The translations under genes and the position numbers were made by a program. 64,000 nt of DNA from Bradyrhizobium sp. BRP22. Its GTDB lineage: Bacteria > Pseudomonadota > Alphaproteobacteria > Rhizobiales > Xanthobacteraceae. The DNA is taken from the NCBI RefSeq assembly GCF_020194175.1, contig NZ_JADYVX010000005.1, positions 124,001 to 188,000 of the forward strand, given 5' to 3'. The notes below the pieces were generated by a model. It saw nothing but the letters and a program-made list of their open reading frames with translations. It made no database searches and was not told where the DNA came from. This document shows positions 8,983 through 17,024 of this stretch, one piece after another (within the stretch, counting starts at the first letter, position 1; every line of letters begins with the position of its first letter).

Positions 8983-9029
8983 ATTAGCTGCTGACCTTTC
9001 CTAACCCGCGCAGTCCAACGGAGCAAGAG

Positions 9030-10226
9030 ATGCCCCGCCGTCCCCGCAAGGCCCTGATCATCGGCGCCGGCATCGCCGGCCCCGTTGCTGCGATCTTCCT
9101 CAAGCGTGCCGGCTATGACGTCGAGGTCTACGAGGGCTGGCCGCATTCGAGCGGCATCGGCGGCGGGCTGCAGATCGCGCCGAACGGCATGCAGGTGATG
9201 GCTGAGCTCGGTCTCGCCGACGAACTGATCCGCCGGGGCTCGATCGCCGAATCCTTCGATTTCTATTCGCAGGGAGGCCGAAAGCTCGGCTCGATCAACC
9301 GCGACATGGAGAAGCGCTTTGGCCAGCCGGCGGTGAACGTCCGTCGCGCCACGCTGCAGGAGATCCTCCTCAACAAGGCGTGGTGCTCGAATGCCGAGCT
9401 CTATTTCGAGAAGCGCCTGGTCAAGATCATCGACCGGCCCGACCAGCCGGTCGTCGCTTATTTCGCCGACGGCACCACCGCCGAAGGCGATTTTCTGATT
9501 GGCGCCGACGGCATACGCTCCAAGGTGCGGAGCCATGTGGTGCCGGACGGTCCAAAACCCTTCGACACCGGCCTGATCGGCTTCGGCGGCTTCGTGCCCC
9601 GCTCCGTCCTCGAAGCCAGATCGATCGGCGGCCGCGTCGAGACCACGTTCGGCCGGAGCGGCTTCTTCGGTTATGGCTTCTGCAGCTCCGATCCCGATGA
9701 CGGGGCGATGTGGTGGAGCACGCAGCCTTCGCGCGGTGTCGACGCCGCGACCTTCCGCGCCATGGATCAGGCGGCGCTGAAACAGCATTTGCGCGACTTC
9801 CACAGCGGGTGGCACGATCCGATTCCGCGCATCATCGAAGCCGCCGAAAACATTGTGGTGACCGACACGCTCGACGTCGCAAGCCTGCCGACCTGGTCGC
9901 GCAAGCGCTCGCTCCTCATCGGCGATGCCGCGCATGCCACCAGCCCACATGCCGGCCAGGGCGCTTCGCTGGCGCTGGAAGACGCGATGCGGCTCGGCAA
10001 ACTCATGCTGGACGGACAGGAACTCGGCCTCACCTTCCAGAACTTCGAGCATGAGCGCCGTCCGCGCGCGGAGAAGATCGTCGCGATCGCCCGCCGCAAC
10101 GGCAACAGCAAGCGCGAATTCAGCGCCGCGGGAGCGTGGGTGCGCGATCACGTGCTGAGCTTGCTTCTCCCGGTAACCTCGCGGTGCATGGATTTCATGT
10201 ACGTCTATGATCCGCGTGCCGCATAG
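9030..10226 (+). CDS. FAD-dependent monooxygenase (aromatic hydroxylase family)
   Basis: A 398-residue flavoprotein of the PHBH-like class A monooxygenases. The FAD dinucleotide motif GAGIAGPVAAIFLKRAGYDV is at about 12-31, the DG motif LIGADGIRSKVR in the middle, and the GD motif LLIGDAAHATSPHAGQGASL in the C-terminal half. These enzymes use NAD(P)H and O2 to hydroxylate or epoxidise small, often aromatic, substrates in the cytoplasm. An ATG at 9030 follows AACGGAGCAAGAG. The gene is monocistronic and divergent from a MarR regulator with a shared operator candidate, which suggests induction by a phenolic or similar compound. Substrate is not readable from sequence. Confidence 0.87.
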   Translation: MPRRPRKALIIGAGIAGPVAAIFLKRAGYDVEVYEGWPHSSGIGGGLQIAPNGMQVMAELGLADELIRRGSIAESFDFYSQGGRKLGSINRDMEKRFGQPAVNVRRATLQEILLNKAWCSNAELYFEKRLVKIIDRPDQPVVAYFADGTTAEGDFLIGADGIRSKVRSHVVPDGPKPFDTGLIGFGGFVPRSVLEARSIGGRVETTFGRSGFFGYGFCSSDPDDGAMWWSTQPSRGVDAATFRAMDQAALKQHLRDFHSGWHDPIPRIIEAAENIVVTDTLDVASLPTWSRKRSLLIGDAAHATSPHAGQGASLALEDAMRLGKLMLDGQELGLTFQNFEHERRPRAEKIVAIARRNGNSKREFSAAGAWVRDHVLSLLLPVTSRCMDFMYVYDPRAA

Positions 10227-10242
10227 CCCTACAATCTCCAAA

Positions 10243-10325
10243 CGTAGGATGGTAGAGCGAAGCGAAACCCATCACCTTCAGAGCAAGCCCAACGATGGAG
10301 GGTTTCGCTTCGCTCCACCCACCCT
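10243..10325. repeat. Inverted repeat between convergent genes (family F)
   Basis: GAGCGAAGCGAAACCC near the left end and GGGTTTCGCTTCGCTC near the right end are complementary 16-bp arms. The element sits in the 111-bp gap between two convergent genes, so it may act as a bidirectional terminator. Only one copy is in this window. Confidence 0.7.
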
Positions 10326-10337
10326 GCGATCTATGAT

Positions 10338-11510
10338 TCACTTCTCCACCGCAAACGTCAGGCCGGCGTGATCGGTCAGCCGCTTGATGAGCTTGTCCTT
10401 CATCGCAGCGCCCGGCGTCCAGATGCCGGCGGGAACGTCCGCCGCATCGCGCAACAGGCAGATCGCGCATTCCGAGATCATCTTCGATGTCGAGCCATAG
10501 CCGGGATCGCGGTCGCCCTTCACCGATGCGCGCACCTGCCGGCCATCGGGCGCGATCGCGACGTACAGGAGATCGTAGCGGCCGTTCTCGCGTTCTTCCT
10601 TCGAGGGCCCCTCGCCCGGCTTCGGCGCATTTGGACCGGTCTTTTCGGTGTTGGCGGCCATCACCCGCTTGGCGTTGGCTTCGCCTTTCTCGCCGGCGCC
10701 AGTCAGCACCATCTCGTCGTAGACGAGTTCCTCACCATACGGAAACCCCATCAGCATGTTGGATCGATGGATGTTGCGCGTATTGATGGTCGCCATCACG
10801 AAGGGCGCGCTCCAGGACTGCAGATCGTCCTCGAATAGAGGCTTGTTGCCTGGCGGCTGTTTCGGCCCGCGAAATCCCGGCGTCAGGACGAACGGATCCT
10901 TCAGCATCGCGACGAGGCTGAGATCCTTGGCGACGGCTTCAAACGTCGCCCTTGCGCTCGCGGCCGTGCCGCCGGAGAACGTGCCGCGCATATCACGCAC
11001 GCGCCCCTTGACGCGGAGCGCCGGTGCGCCGAACACGCGTTTCGCCTCTTGCTGGACAAAGAACGCACCGAGTTCGAACGGCAGCGAGTCGAAGCCGCAG
11101 GAAAACACGATGCGCGCACCGCTCGCCTTCGCCGCGGCCTCGTGCTTGTCGATCATCTGTCGCATCCACAGCGGCTCGCCGCTGAGATCGAAATAATCGA
11201 CGCCAGCTTCCACGCAGGCTGCGACCAGGTCGTTGCCATAGAGCTGATACGGACCGACCGTGCTGATCACGGATTTGGCCGCCCCAACCATGGCTTTCAG
11301 CGAGCCGACGTCGCTTGAATCGGCGACGATCAGCGGCGTGTCTGCGGGCGCGCCAATGGCATCGCGCACCGCGGCAAGCTTGTCCTTGCTGCGCCCCGCC
11401 ATCGCCCATGTCAGGCCATCGCCCTTGTAATGCTGCGCGAGATATTCGGCGACGAGCTGGCCGGTGAAGCCGGTTGCGCCATAAACGACAATGTCGAACT
11501 TCGACGACAT
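10338..11510 (-). CDS. Saccharopine dehydrogenase-like/trans-acting enoyl reductase family protein
   Basis: A 390-residue NAD(P)-binding protein. The Rossmann start is FDIVVYGATGFTGQLVAEYL at 4-23, then MAGRSKDKLAAV, STVGPYQLYGNDLVAACVEAG, YFDLSGEPLWMRQM and FSCGFDSLPFELGA, the pattern of the saccharopine-dehydrogenase-like family that includes mycobacterial trans-acting enoyl reductases. The start at 11510 is chosen because AAGGAAAG lies about 7 nt upstream and the Rossmann motif follows directly; an upstream extension runs into a dispersed repeat. It probably reduces a lipid or polyketide-like intermediate, but there is no polyketide synthase nearby. It is co-directional with the DUF169 gene upstream. 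Confidence 0.82.
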   Translation of the reverse strand: MSSKFDIVVYGATGFTGQLVAEYLAQHYKGDGLTWAMAGRSKDKLAAVRDAIGAPADTPLIVADSSDVGSLKAMVGAAKSVISTVGPYQLYGNDLVAACVEAGVDYFDLSGEPLWMRQMIDKHEAAAKASGARIVFSCGFDSLPFELGAFFVQQEAKRVFGAPALRVKGRVRDMRGTFSGGTAASARATFEAVAKDLSLVAMLKDPFVLTPGFRGPKQPPGNKPLFEDDLQSWSAPFVMATINTRNIHRSNMLMGFPYGEELVYDEMVLTGAGEKGEANAKRVMAANTEKTGPNAPKPGEGPSKEERENGRYDLLYVAIAPDGRQVRASVKGDRDPGYGSTSKMISECAICLLRDAADVPAGIWTPGAAMKDKLIKRLTDHAGLTFAVEK

Positions 11511-11534
11511 AGATGTACTTTCCTTGAGACTTCT

Positions 11535-11690
11535 CGTCATTGCGCGGAGCCAACCGGTCCCGCCTCTGGCGGGCCCGATGACAAGCTCCGCGACGAAGCA
11601 ATCCATCTCTCCGCAGGCGGCAGCATGGATTGCTTCACGGAGCCTGTCATCGGGCGGCGCTACGCGCCGACCCGTTGGCTCGCAATGACG
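11535..11690. repeat. Dispersed repeat, family A copy 1
   Basis: The outer ends CGTCATTGCG and CGCAATGACG are complementary, and the middle carries GACGAAGCAATCCAT and ATGGATTGCTTC. Shorter copies are at 40651 and 46538. This copy has two extra inner hairpins (GGCGGGCCCGATGACA and TGTCATCGGGCGGCG-like). It lies between two co-directional genes. Confidence 0.85.
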
Positions 11691-11713
11691 CGTTTGGCAT
11701 CATTTCGCAATGG

Positions 11714-12499
11714 CTATTTCTTGGCATAGGACACGCCCATGCCGGCGCGCACGTCGGCCTGGATGCCGTAGGGCGCGATCGGATAGCGCAGGCCGTTCCT
11801 GGCGAGTTGCTTCATGCCGGCGATCGCCTTGGCAAGATCGGCGGGCGGCAGCGCCATCAGCATCTCCTCGTCAGGCACGCCGCCATAGCGCCGTTCGGCG
11901 AAACATGGCAGCGACAGCGACGGCTCGCGCGTCCTCAGTGCCCGCCCCCAGGAATCCGCGCACGCTGTCTCGCCGACCACGCTCCATTCGAACTTCTTGT
12001 AGCCGGTATATTGCAGCCCGTTGATCAGGATGATCATCTGCCCCGGCGTCGCATAGACGAGGCAGATGTCGGGCGGATTGAGTCGGCCGCTCGCCAGCGG
12101 GCTCGCCGCAAAGGCCTGGTATCGGCCATAGGGCACTACATCCAGCGCTTCCTGCCGCTTGCGCGCGTCCTCCGCGGTGCCGTGCCACACCCCGACGTAG
12201 GATTCGCCCGCGAGCCATTTCTCATCTTGCGGCGCGAGTCCGATCACGGCGCGGCACTGCGCGCCGACCAGATCGTCGGCGGTGACGCCGACCGTCCAGC
12301 CGAGCCGCGAGGCCATGCTGACGATCTGGTCGGTGGTGTGGACGGCCGTCGGGCGCCGGATCTTGGGGATCGCCATCATGTCCTCGACCCGCTCGAACAG
12401 CTTCAGGCCGATCACGGTCGTCTTCAGCCTGAGCAGGCTGTTGAGATCGGCCACCATCGCGGCGGGATCGAATTGTTCCGGCGGTATCTGCTGTTGCAT
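11714..12499 (-). CDS. DUF169 family protein
   Basis: A 261-residue protein recognised as DUF169: LRLKTTVIGLKLFERVEDM near the N-terminus, SMASRLGWTVGVTADDL, GYKKFEWSVVGETACADSWGRA and LPCFAERRYGGVPDEEM. Several cysteines (CRAVIGL, ACADS, LPCF) are conserved in this group. The biochemical function of DUF169 is not established; some members occur beside metal or methanogenesis genes. No signal peptide is seen, so it is probably cytoplasmic. It is upstream of, and on the same strand as, the saccharopine-dehydrogenase-like gene, with a family A repeat between them, so co-transcription is uncertain. Confidence 0.8.
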   Translation of the reverse strand: MQQQIPPEQFDPAAMVADLNSLLRLKTTVIGLKLFERVEDMMAIPKIRRPTAVHTTDQIVSMASRLGWTVGVTADDLVGAQCRAVIGLAPQDEKWLAGESYVGVWHGTAEDARKRQEALDVVPYGRYQAFAASPLASGRLNPPDICLVYATPGQMIILINGLQYTGYKKFEWSVVGETACADSWGRALRTREPSLSLPCFAERRYGGVPDEEMLMALPPADLAKAIAGMKQLARNGLRYPIAPYGIQADVRAGMGVSYAKK

Positions 12500-12801
12500 G
12501 GCGTGAGTTCCCGGGATCTTTTTGCCGCAACCTTAGCCCGATCGGCAGCCGGCTGCGACCCGGGAACTCCCACCAGCATTGCCGCGGGCGGCGTTGTCCT
12601 CCTGTGAGGACGGCGCGACAGTTTTCGCCGTGAGATACCGGGTATTTAATTTGACTTTAATTTTTATTTAAATGATGTTAATTTCGTATTTAAACGGCGT
12701 TTTATTCGTTGGGACACATGGGGGCCGCAGGCACCCGAATTGCCGCGACGTCAATCCGATTACACGTGGTCCGATTGAATACGAAGACAAAGGCGTCATA
12801 C
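12500..12801. promoter_or_regulatory. AT-rich divergent intergenic region
   Basis: About 300 bp between the divergent DUF169 and coiled-coil genes. The part from about 12640 to 12705 is unusually AT-rich for this window, with several TTTAA steps. It probably contains the promoter of the four-gene run at 12802-16981. No defined operator was recognised. Confidence 0.4.
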
Positions 12802-14610
12802 ATGCGCCAGCCGATTGATACTGCACCAAGGGACGGCAAGGACATCTGGGTCGAGAGTGCGACCGGGGCCTTTGATATCGCGCACTGGTCATCCGAGACG
12901 GGCGAATGGGTCTGGAAAAGTGGACATCCGATCAATATAGCGCCCACGCATTGGTATCCGATAACTGAGGATGTGTTTCTAGAGGACGAGCAGTCGAGCG
13001 GCCCATTAGGTCGGACGGGTCGAAGGTTGACGTCTTTGATCGCTGTAATCCTCGTTGCGGCCGCAATCGTCGGTGTATTCGATGCATTCAGCGAACGCGC
13101 GGCCTCCGAAACGACCGAAGGCTGGCGCGCCGCCGAACTCAATCTGAAGCCAGAGGTCGCGACTGCTTGGCAAGGCCGCATTCAGCGCGAAACAGCGGCC
13201 CTCATGCAGGATACTGACGCTTCTCGGCCCGTGCTGTTGGCCGGCACGGTCCAGCGTCGCCAAGCGCTCGAAGACGAGATTTCACACAAGGACGCCGCGG
13301 CGGGCGAGCTCGCGGCGGCCACGTCCGCCGACTTGCGGCAGTCACTGCACCAGGAACGCGAAAGATCCGCCGCACTGGCGGCCGAACTCGCGAAAGTCCG
13401 CGGCGACCTGGAGGCGATGCTGGCACTGTCGAGCAAGTTCCAGGACGACGCGGTGCAGCGCTGGGAGGCAGCGGAAATTGCAGCGGAGGAGCTGCGGCAG
13501 TCGCTACGCCAGGAACAGGCCCGCGCCACCACGCTCGCGAACGAACTGAGCGGAAGGCGCAGCGAGACCGAGACCCGGGACGTCGAGACGCGCAAGGCGG
13601 ACGATGCGGCTGCGCAACCGAGACAGGCGACCGAAGGAGAGATCGCGGAACTGCGGCAGTCGCTGGAGCAGGAGCGGGAAAGGACTGCAGCCCTTACCCG
13701 GGAGGTCGGCGCGGCGCGCCAGGCGATGACGGCGAGTGCCGAGCAGCAGAGCCGCGCGCTCGACGAGGCAAAGATGCGTGCCGCGGCGCTCGCGAGCGAA
13801 CTCGCCGGAGCGCGCAGCGAGATCGAGAGCCAGACCGCGCAGCCAAAGGCGCTTGATGAAGCTGTACAGCAGAAGCAGGCGGCTGAGGCCACCATCGCGG
13901 AGCTGCGGCAGTCGCTGCAACAGGAGCGGGAAAAAACCGCCGCCCTTGTGAGAGAGGCCGAGACCGCGCACGCGGCAATGGCAAGCGCCGAGCAACAGTC
14001 TCGCGCGCTCGAGGAGGCGCAGGCCCGCGCGACGGCGCTCACAAACGAACTTTCCGGAACGCGCCGCGAGATCGAGGCCCGGGACATGCAGTCGCGCAAG
14101 GCGAACGACGAAGCCGCCCGGCAGAGACAGGCGGCGGAGCGAGAGATCGCCGAACTGCGGCAGCTGCTGCAGCGGGAGCGGAGCAGAACCGAAGCCATGG
14201 CCCGGGAGCTTGCATCCGTACGGCGGCCCATCGATGAGCGCGTGACCGTGGAGCGCGCAATTGAAGGCCCGATCGTGCCGGCGACACAGACCGTGGCTGC
14301 GGCGGTTACGGAGCCGCCGACAGCCGCAGACCAGGACAAGGCGGAGGCGGCCCGACTGATCGCGCGCGCCAGCGCATTGCTCGGCCAGGGCAATATCGGC
14401 GCGGCGCGGATCGTGCTTGAGCGCGCCGCCGAGAACGACAATGCGCAGGCAAGCTTCATGCTCGCGGAGACATATGATCCCGCCATCTTGTCTGCCTGGG
14501 GCACCTATGGAACGCGCGGCGAAGCGGCCAAGGCGCGAGAGCTTTACGCGAAGGCACACCGTGGCGGTATTCGCGAGGCCAAGGATCGGCTCGACGCGCT
14601 ATCCCGGTGA
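12802..14610 (+). CDS. Membrane-anchored coiled-coil protein with DUF551-like N-terminus and Sel1/TPR-like C-terminus
   Basis: About 602 residues in three parts. Residues 1-57 (MRQPIDTAPRDGKDIWV ... APTHWYPI) resemble the small DUF551-type domain of rhizobial and phage proteins. One transmembrane helix is at about 77-93. Residues about 175-480 are an Ala/Glu/Arg/Gln-rich coiled coil of internal repeats: LRQSL-Q-ER motifs recur at nucleotides 13333, 13492, 13651, 13903 and 14155, at exact spacings of 159, 159, 252 and 252 bp. The C-terminus (AARLIARASALLGQGNIGAA, then TYGTRGEAAKARELYAKAHR) looks like Sel1/TPR repeats. The ATG at 12802 is preferred over the frame opening at 12709 because the recognisable domain begins there and AAAGG lies upstream. 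It begins a four-gene run. Function unknown; a scaffold is likely. Confidence 0.75.
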   Translation: MRQPIDTAPRDGKDIWVESATGAFDIAHWSSETGEWVWKSGHPINIAPTHWYPITEDVFLEDEQSSGPLGRTGRRLTSLIAVILVAAAIVGVFDAFSERAASETTEGWRAAELNLKPEVATAWQGRIQRETAALMQDTDASRPVLLAGTVQRRQALEDEISHKDAAAGELAAATSADLRQSLHQERERSAALAAELAKVRGDLEAMLALSSKFQDDAVQRWEAAEIAAEELRQSLRQEQARATTLANELSGRRSETETRDVETRKADDAAAQPRQATEGEIAELRQSLEQERERTAALTREVGAARQAMTASAEQQSRALDEAKMRAAALASELAGARSEIESQTAQPKALDEAVQQKQAAEATIAELRQSLQQEREKTAALVREAETAHAAMASAEQQSRALEEAQARATALTNELSGTRREIEARDMQSRKANDEAARQRQAAEREIAELRQLLQRERSRTEAMARELASVRRPIDERVTVERAIEGPIVPATQTVAAAVTEPPTAADQDKAEAARLIARASALLGQGNIGAARIVLERAAENDNAQASFMLAETYDPAILSAWGTYGTRGEAAKARELYAKAHRGGIREAKDRLDALSR

Positions 14611-14680
14611 GAGGACAGGTTTGTTGCGTCCAACATGATGACACTGGCTGCCGCAGTTGATGATCGAGAGGGGGACTGAC

Positions 14681-15727
14681 ATGAACACGCTGCCAAGGTC
14701 ACGCTCGTTGCTCCTGCTCGCCGCACTGCTGCCCCTCGCCATGATGCTTCAGCCGGCTGAGGTGGAAGCACAGACCGCGCAACCCTCCAAGGGCAACGCA
14801 CAGGCGGTTCGACGCTCCCTGCCGCAGGAGACCGAAAAGGAGCGGATGAATGCCTGGACCGTTGGGCTCGCCGGCGGCTTGCTGGAGGGCGCGCCGATTC
14901 GCCTGGCCGCGGAAATGGCCCGCGTCGTCGATGATGGCGCAAACCTGCATCTGCTGCCGATCGTCACCCGGGGCGCCACGGAAAATCTGAACTCGCTGCT
15001 CTATCTGCGCGGCGTCGACACGGCAATCATCAATTCCGACGCGCTCGAAGAGTACAGGATTCAAGTGCCGCAGATCCGGAGCCGCATCACCTACCTGCTC
15101 AATCTCTTCCCGTCCGAGCTGCATGTTTTCGTCCGACCGGAAATTGCAAGCCTGCAGGATCTCGCCGGCAAGAAAGTGAACTTCAACACCCAGGGCACGG
15201 CAGCCGCCTATTCAGGACCGCTGATCTTCAGCCGTCTTGGCGTCGAGGTCGAGAAGACGTTCATTCCCCATCAGGTCGCCCTGGAACAGATGCGCAAGGG
15301 TGAGATGGCGGCCGTGGTGTTCATCACGTCCAAACCGGTCGATGCCTTCGTGCGCGGCCGCTGGGAGACGGGATTCAAGTTTCTCCCGATCCAATACGAC
15401 AGCAAGTTCGAGGATTACTACCTGCCCGCAACGCTGGAGCCGAATGAGTATCCCAATCTGATCAAGCAGGGCGAGCGGGTGTCGACCATCGCGGTGCCGA
15501 CCGCGCTTGTCGCGTTCAACTGGCCGCCGCAGTCGAATCGTTATCAACGCGTCGCGCGCTTTGTCGACTACCTGTTCTCGCGGATCGACCGCCTGCAGGC
15601 GCCGGGTTTTGACCCGAAATGGAAGTCGATCAATCTCGCAGCGACCGTCCCCGGACTGGCCCGCTTCCCGGCCGCGCAGCAATGGCTGGATCGCAGCAAG
15701 GCGCGCAGCGCGCAGGCGCCGCCATGA
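14681..15727 (+). CDS. TAXI-family (TRAP-associated) solute-binding-like protein
   Basis: A 348-residue secreted protein with a clear signal peptide (SRSLLLLAALLPLAMMLQPA, cleavage near AQT) and the TAXI-type bilobed binding fold: WTVGLAGGLLEGAPIRLAAE, IVTRGATENLNSLLYLRGVD, LFPSELHVFVRPEIASLQDL and GKKVNFNTQGTAAAYSG. GAGAGGGGG 6-14 nt upstream selects the ATG at 14681. No TRAP membrane subunits are adjacent, so it is an orphan that could present a ligand to another system or to the membrane-anchored coiled-coil protein encoded just upstream. Its stop overlaps the next start by ATGA (15724-15727), so the two are translationally coupled. Ligand unknown. Confidence 0.8.
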   Translation: MNTLPRSRSLLLLAALLPLAMMLQPAEVEAQTAQPSKGNAQAVRRSLPQETEKERMNAWTVGLAGGLLEGAPIRLAAEMARVVDDGANLHLLPIVTRGATENLNSLLYLRGVDTAIINSDALEEYRIQVPQIRSRITYLLNLFPSELHVFVRPEIASLQDLAGKKVNFNTQGTAAAYSGPLIFSRLGVEVEKTFIPHQVALEQMRKGEMAAVVFITSKPVDAFVRGRWETGFKFLPIQYDSKFEDYYLPATLEPNEYPNLIKQGERVSTIAVPTALVAFNWPPQSNRYQRVARFVDYLFSRIDRLQAPGFDPKWKSINLAATVPGLARFPAAQQWLDRSKARSAQAPP

Positions 15728-16353
15728 AGGCCGCTGCTGTTCCCGTCGCCGTCACGTTCAAGATCGTTTGCGGCATCGCCTACGCGCAGGGCACGAACGA
15801 TCCGATGACAAATCTTCGGGCCTGCTCGGTGATGGAGGGAGCGGCCCGGCTGGAATGTCTGGAGGCCCTGTCGCGCAAGATTGCGCCGCCTGGTCGTCCG
15901 GCGCCATACGACAACTGGCTGCTCAGCGAAACCACCTCGCCGGTGGATTATTCGCCGATCGTCACCGCCACCACGTTCTCTCGCGGTGGCTCGGATGGCG
16001 CCGCAATGCAACTGTCGATCCACTGCCGCAAAGGCCGCACCGAGCTCGCGCTGGCAGGACCGGCGGTCTCACGCAGCGCCGAGGAGTACGCCATCTCCTA
16101 CCGTGTCAATGCCAATCCACCGGTGCAGCTTGCGGCCGCCTTGTCGTCATTCGGGACCGGTGTCGCCGTCCGGGGCGACGTCGTGCGTTTGCTGCAATCG
16201 CTGCCCGAAGACGGCGGCGTTGCAGTCCGTCTGTCGACCCGCACCGGCGCGGCCCAGGAAGGGTATTTCCTGCTCGGCGGATTCAAGATCGTGCGCGAAA
16301 AGCTGGCGGCGGCGTGCAAATGGCCACATGCCGTCGCCAGGCCAGGAGACTGA
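15724..16353 (+). CDS. VasI/TagO-like periplasmic protein
   Basis: A 209-residue exported protein. It has an N-terminal hydrophobic signal ending near AYAQG, then RACSVMEGAARLECLEALSR, a pattern seen at the start of VasI/TagO-type proteins, then NWLLSETTSPVDYSPIV (compare the family W-x-S-x-SPIDDS motif), MQLSIHCRKGRTEL and a final LGGFKIVREKLAAACKWP. In type VI secretion loci this family (TagO/VasI) is an accessory outer-envelope lipoprotein, but no type VI genes occur here and similar proteins are found without such loci. The assignment is by motif memory and moderate. It is coupled by ATGA to the upstream TAXI gene, with DsrE-like gene 25 bp downstream. Confidence 0.65.
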   Translation: MKAAAVPVAVTFKIVCGIAYAQGTNDPMTNLRACSVMEGAARLECLEALSRKIAPPGRPAPYDNWLLSETTSPVDYSPIVTATTFSRGGSDGAAMQLSIHCRKGRTELALAGPAVSRSAEEYAISYRVNANPPVQLAAALSSFGTGVAVRGDVVRLLQSLPEDGGVAVRLSTRTGAAQEGYFLLGGFKIVREKLAAACKWPHAVARPGD

Positions 16354-16378
16354 TGGTCATGGGACAGGGAGAAGCAGG

Positions 16379-16981
16379 ATGATCGGAAATGGAAATCTGA
16401 TGATAGCAGCCGTTGCCGGCTTGGCGATGTTGCTCCTGATCGCGCCGACCGCACAGGCGCAACTGGACAATCAGGTGAAGCCGCAAGCGAGCAAGCAGTA
16501 CCGGATAAGCAAGCAGAAAGAGCCGATCAGGCAGAAGCAGGAGAGCAAGCAGGACCAGGCGGGCAAGCAGAAACTGGCGCTGGTGACAAAGCCCGCCGAG
16601 GTCGCCGGGAAGAAGCCGCATCAACTGCTCCTGCAGGTCAATTCCAACGAACCCGCGATGATGAATCTCGCGTTGAACAATGCGACCAACGTTGCGCAAT
16701 ACTATCGCAATCTCGGTGAAGACGTGTCGATCGAGGTTGTCACCTTTGGCCCCGGCCTTCACATGCTGCGCGATGACACCTCTCCGGTGAAAGCGCGCAT
16801 CGAGGCGCTTGCGATGAGCAATCCGGAAATCTCCTTCAAAGCCTGCGGTAACACCCAGGCAAACATGAGTAAGGCGGAGAATAAAGACATCAGCCTCATT
16901 CCACAGGCGACGATTGTAAAATCCGGCGTCGTCCGCGTCATCGAGCTGCAGGAGCAGGGCTGGAGCTACGTCAAATTGTGA
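16379..16981 (+). CDS. DsrE/DsrF-like family protein with export signal
   Basis: A 200-residue protein. Residues 1-28 are a signal peptide or anchor (LMIAAVAGLAMLLLIAPTA), about 30-75 is a Lys/Gln-rich low-complexity linker (KQKEPIRQKQESKQ), and about 80-200 is a DsrE-like fold: HQLLLQVNSNEPAMMNLAL, NATNVAQYYRNLGEDVSIEV, FGPGLHMLRDD, FKACGNTQANMSKAE with a possible reactive Cys, and GVVRVIELQEQGWSYVKL. DsrE-like proteins carry persulfide sulfur or are of unknown role; an exported version is notable. GGGAGA lies 5 nt before the ATG at 16379. It is last in the four-gene run. The convergent YdcF gene ends 43 bp away. Confidence 0.75.
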   Translation: MIGNGNLMIAAVAGLAMLLLIAPTAQAQLDNQVKPQASKQYRISKQKEPIRQKQESKQDQAGKQKLALVTKPAEVAGKKPHQLLLQVNSNEPAMMNLALNNATNVAQYYRNLGEDVSIEVVTFGPGLHMLRDDTSPVKARIEALAMSNPEISFKACGNTQANMSKAENKDISLIPQATIVKSGVVRVIELQEQGWSYVKL

Positions 16982-17024
16982 GACGTCGCTCCGCTCTGTG
17001 CCATCGGGCTTATAAGTACACTAT

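Noticed and set aside
8952..10241. Long reverse frame over the FAD monooxygenase
   Set aside because: No motifs; typical high-GC antisense frame. The forward gene has all flavin motifs.
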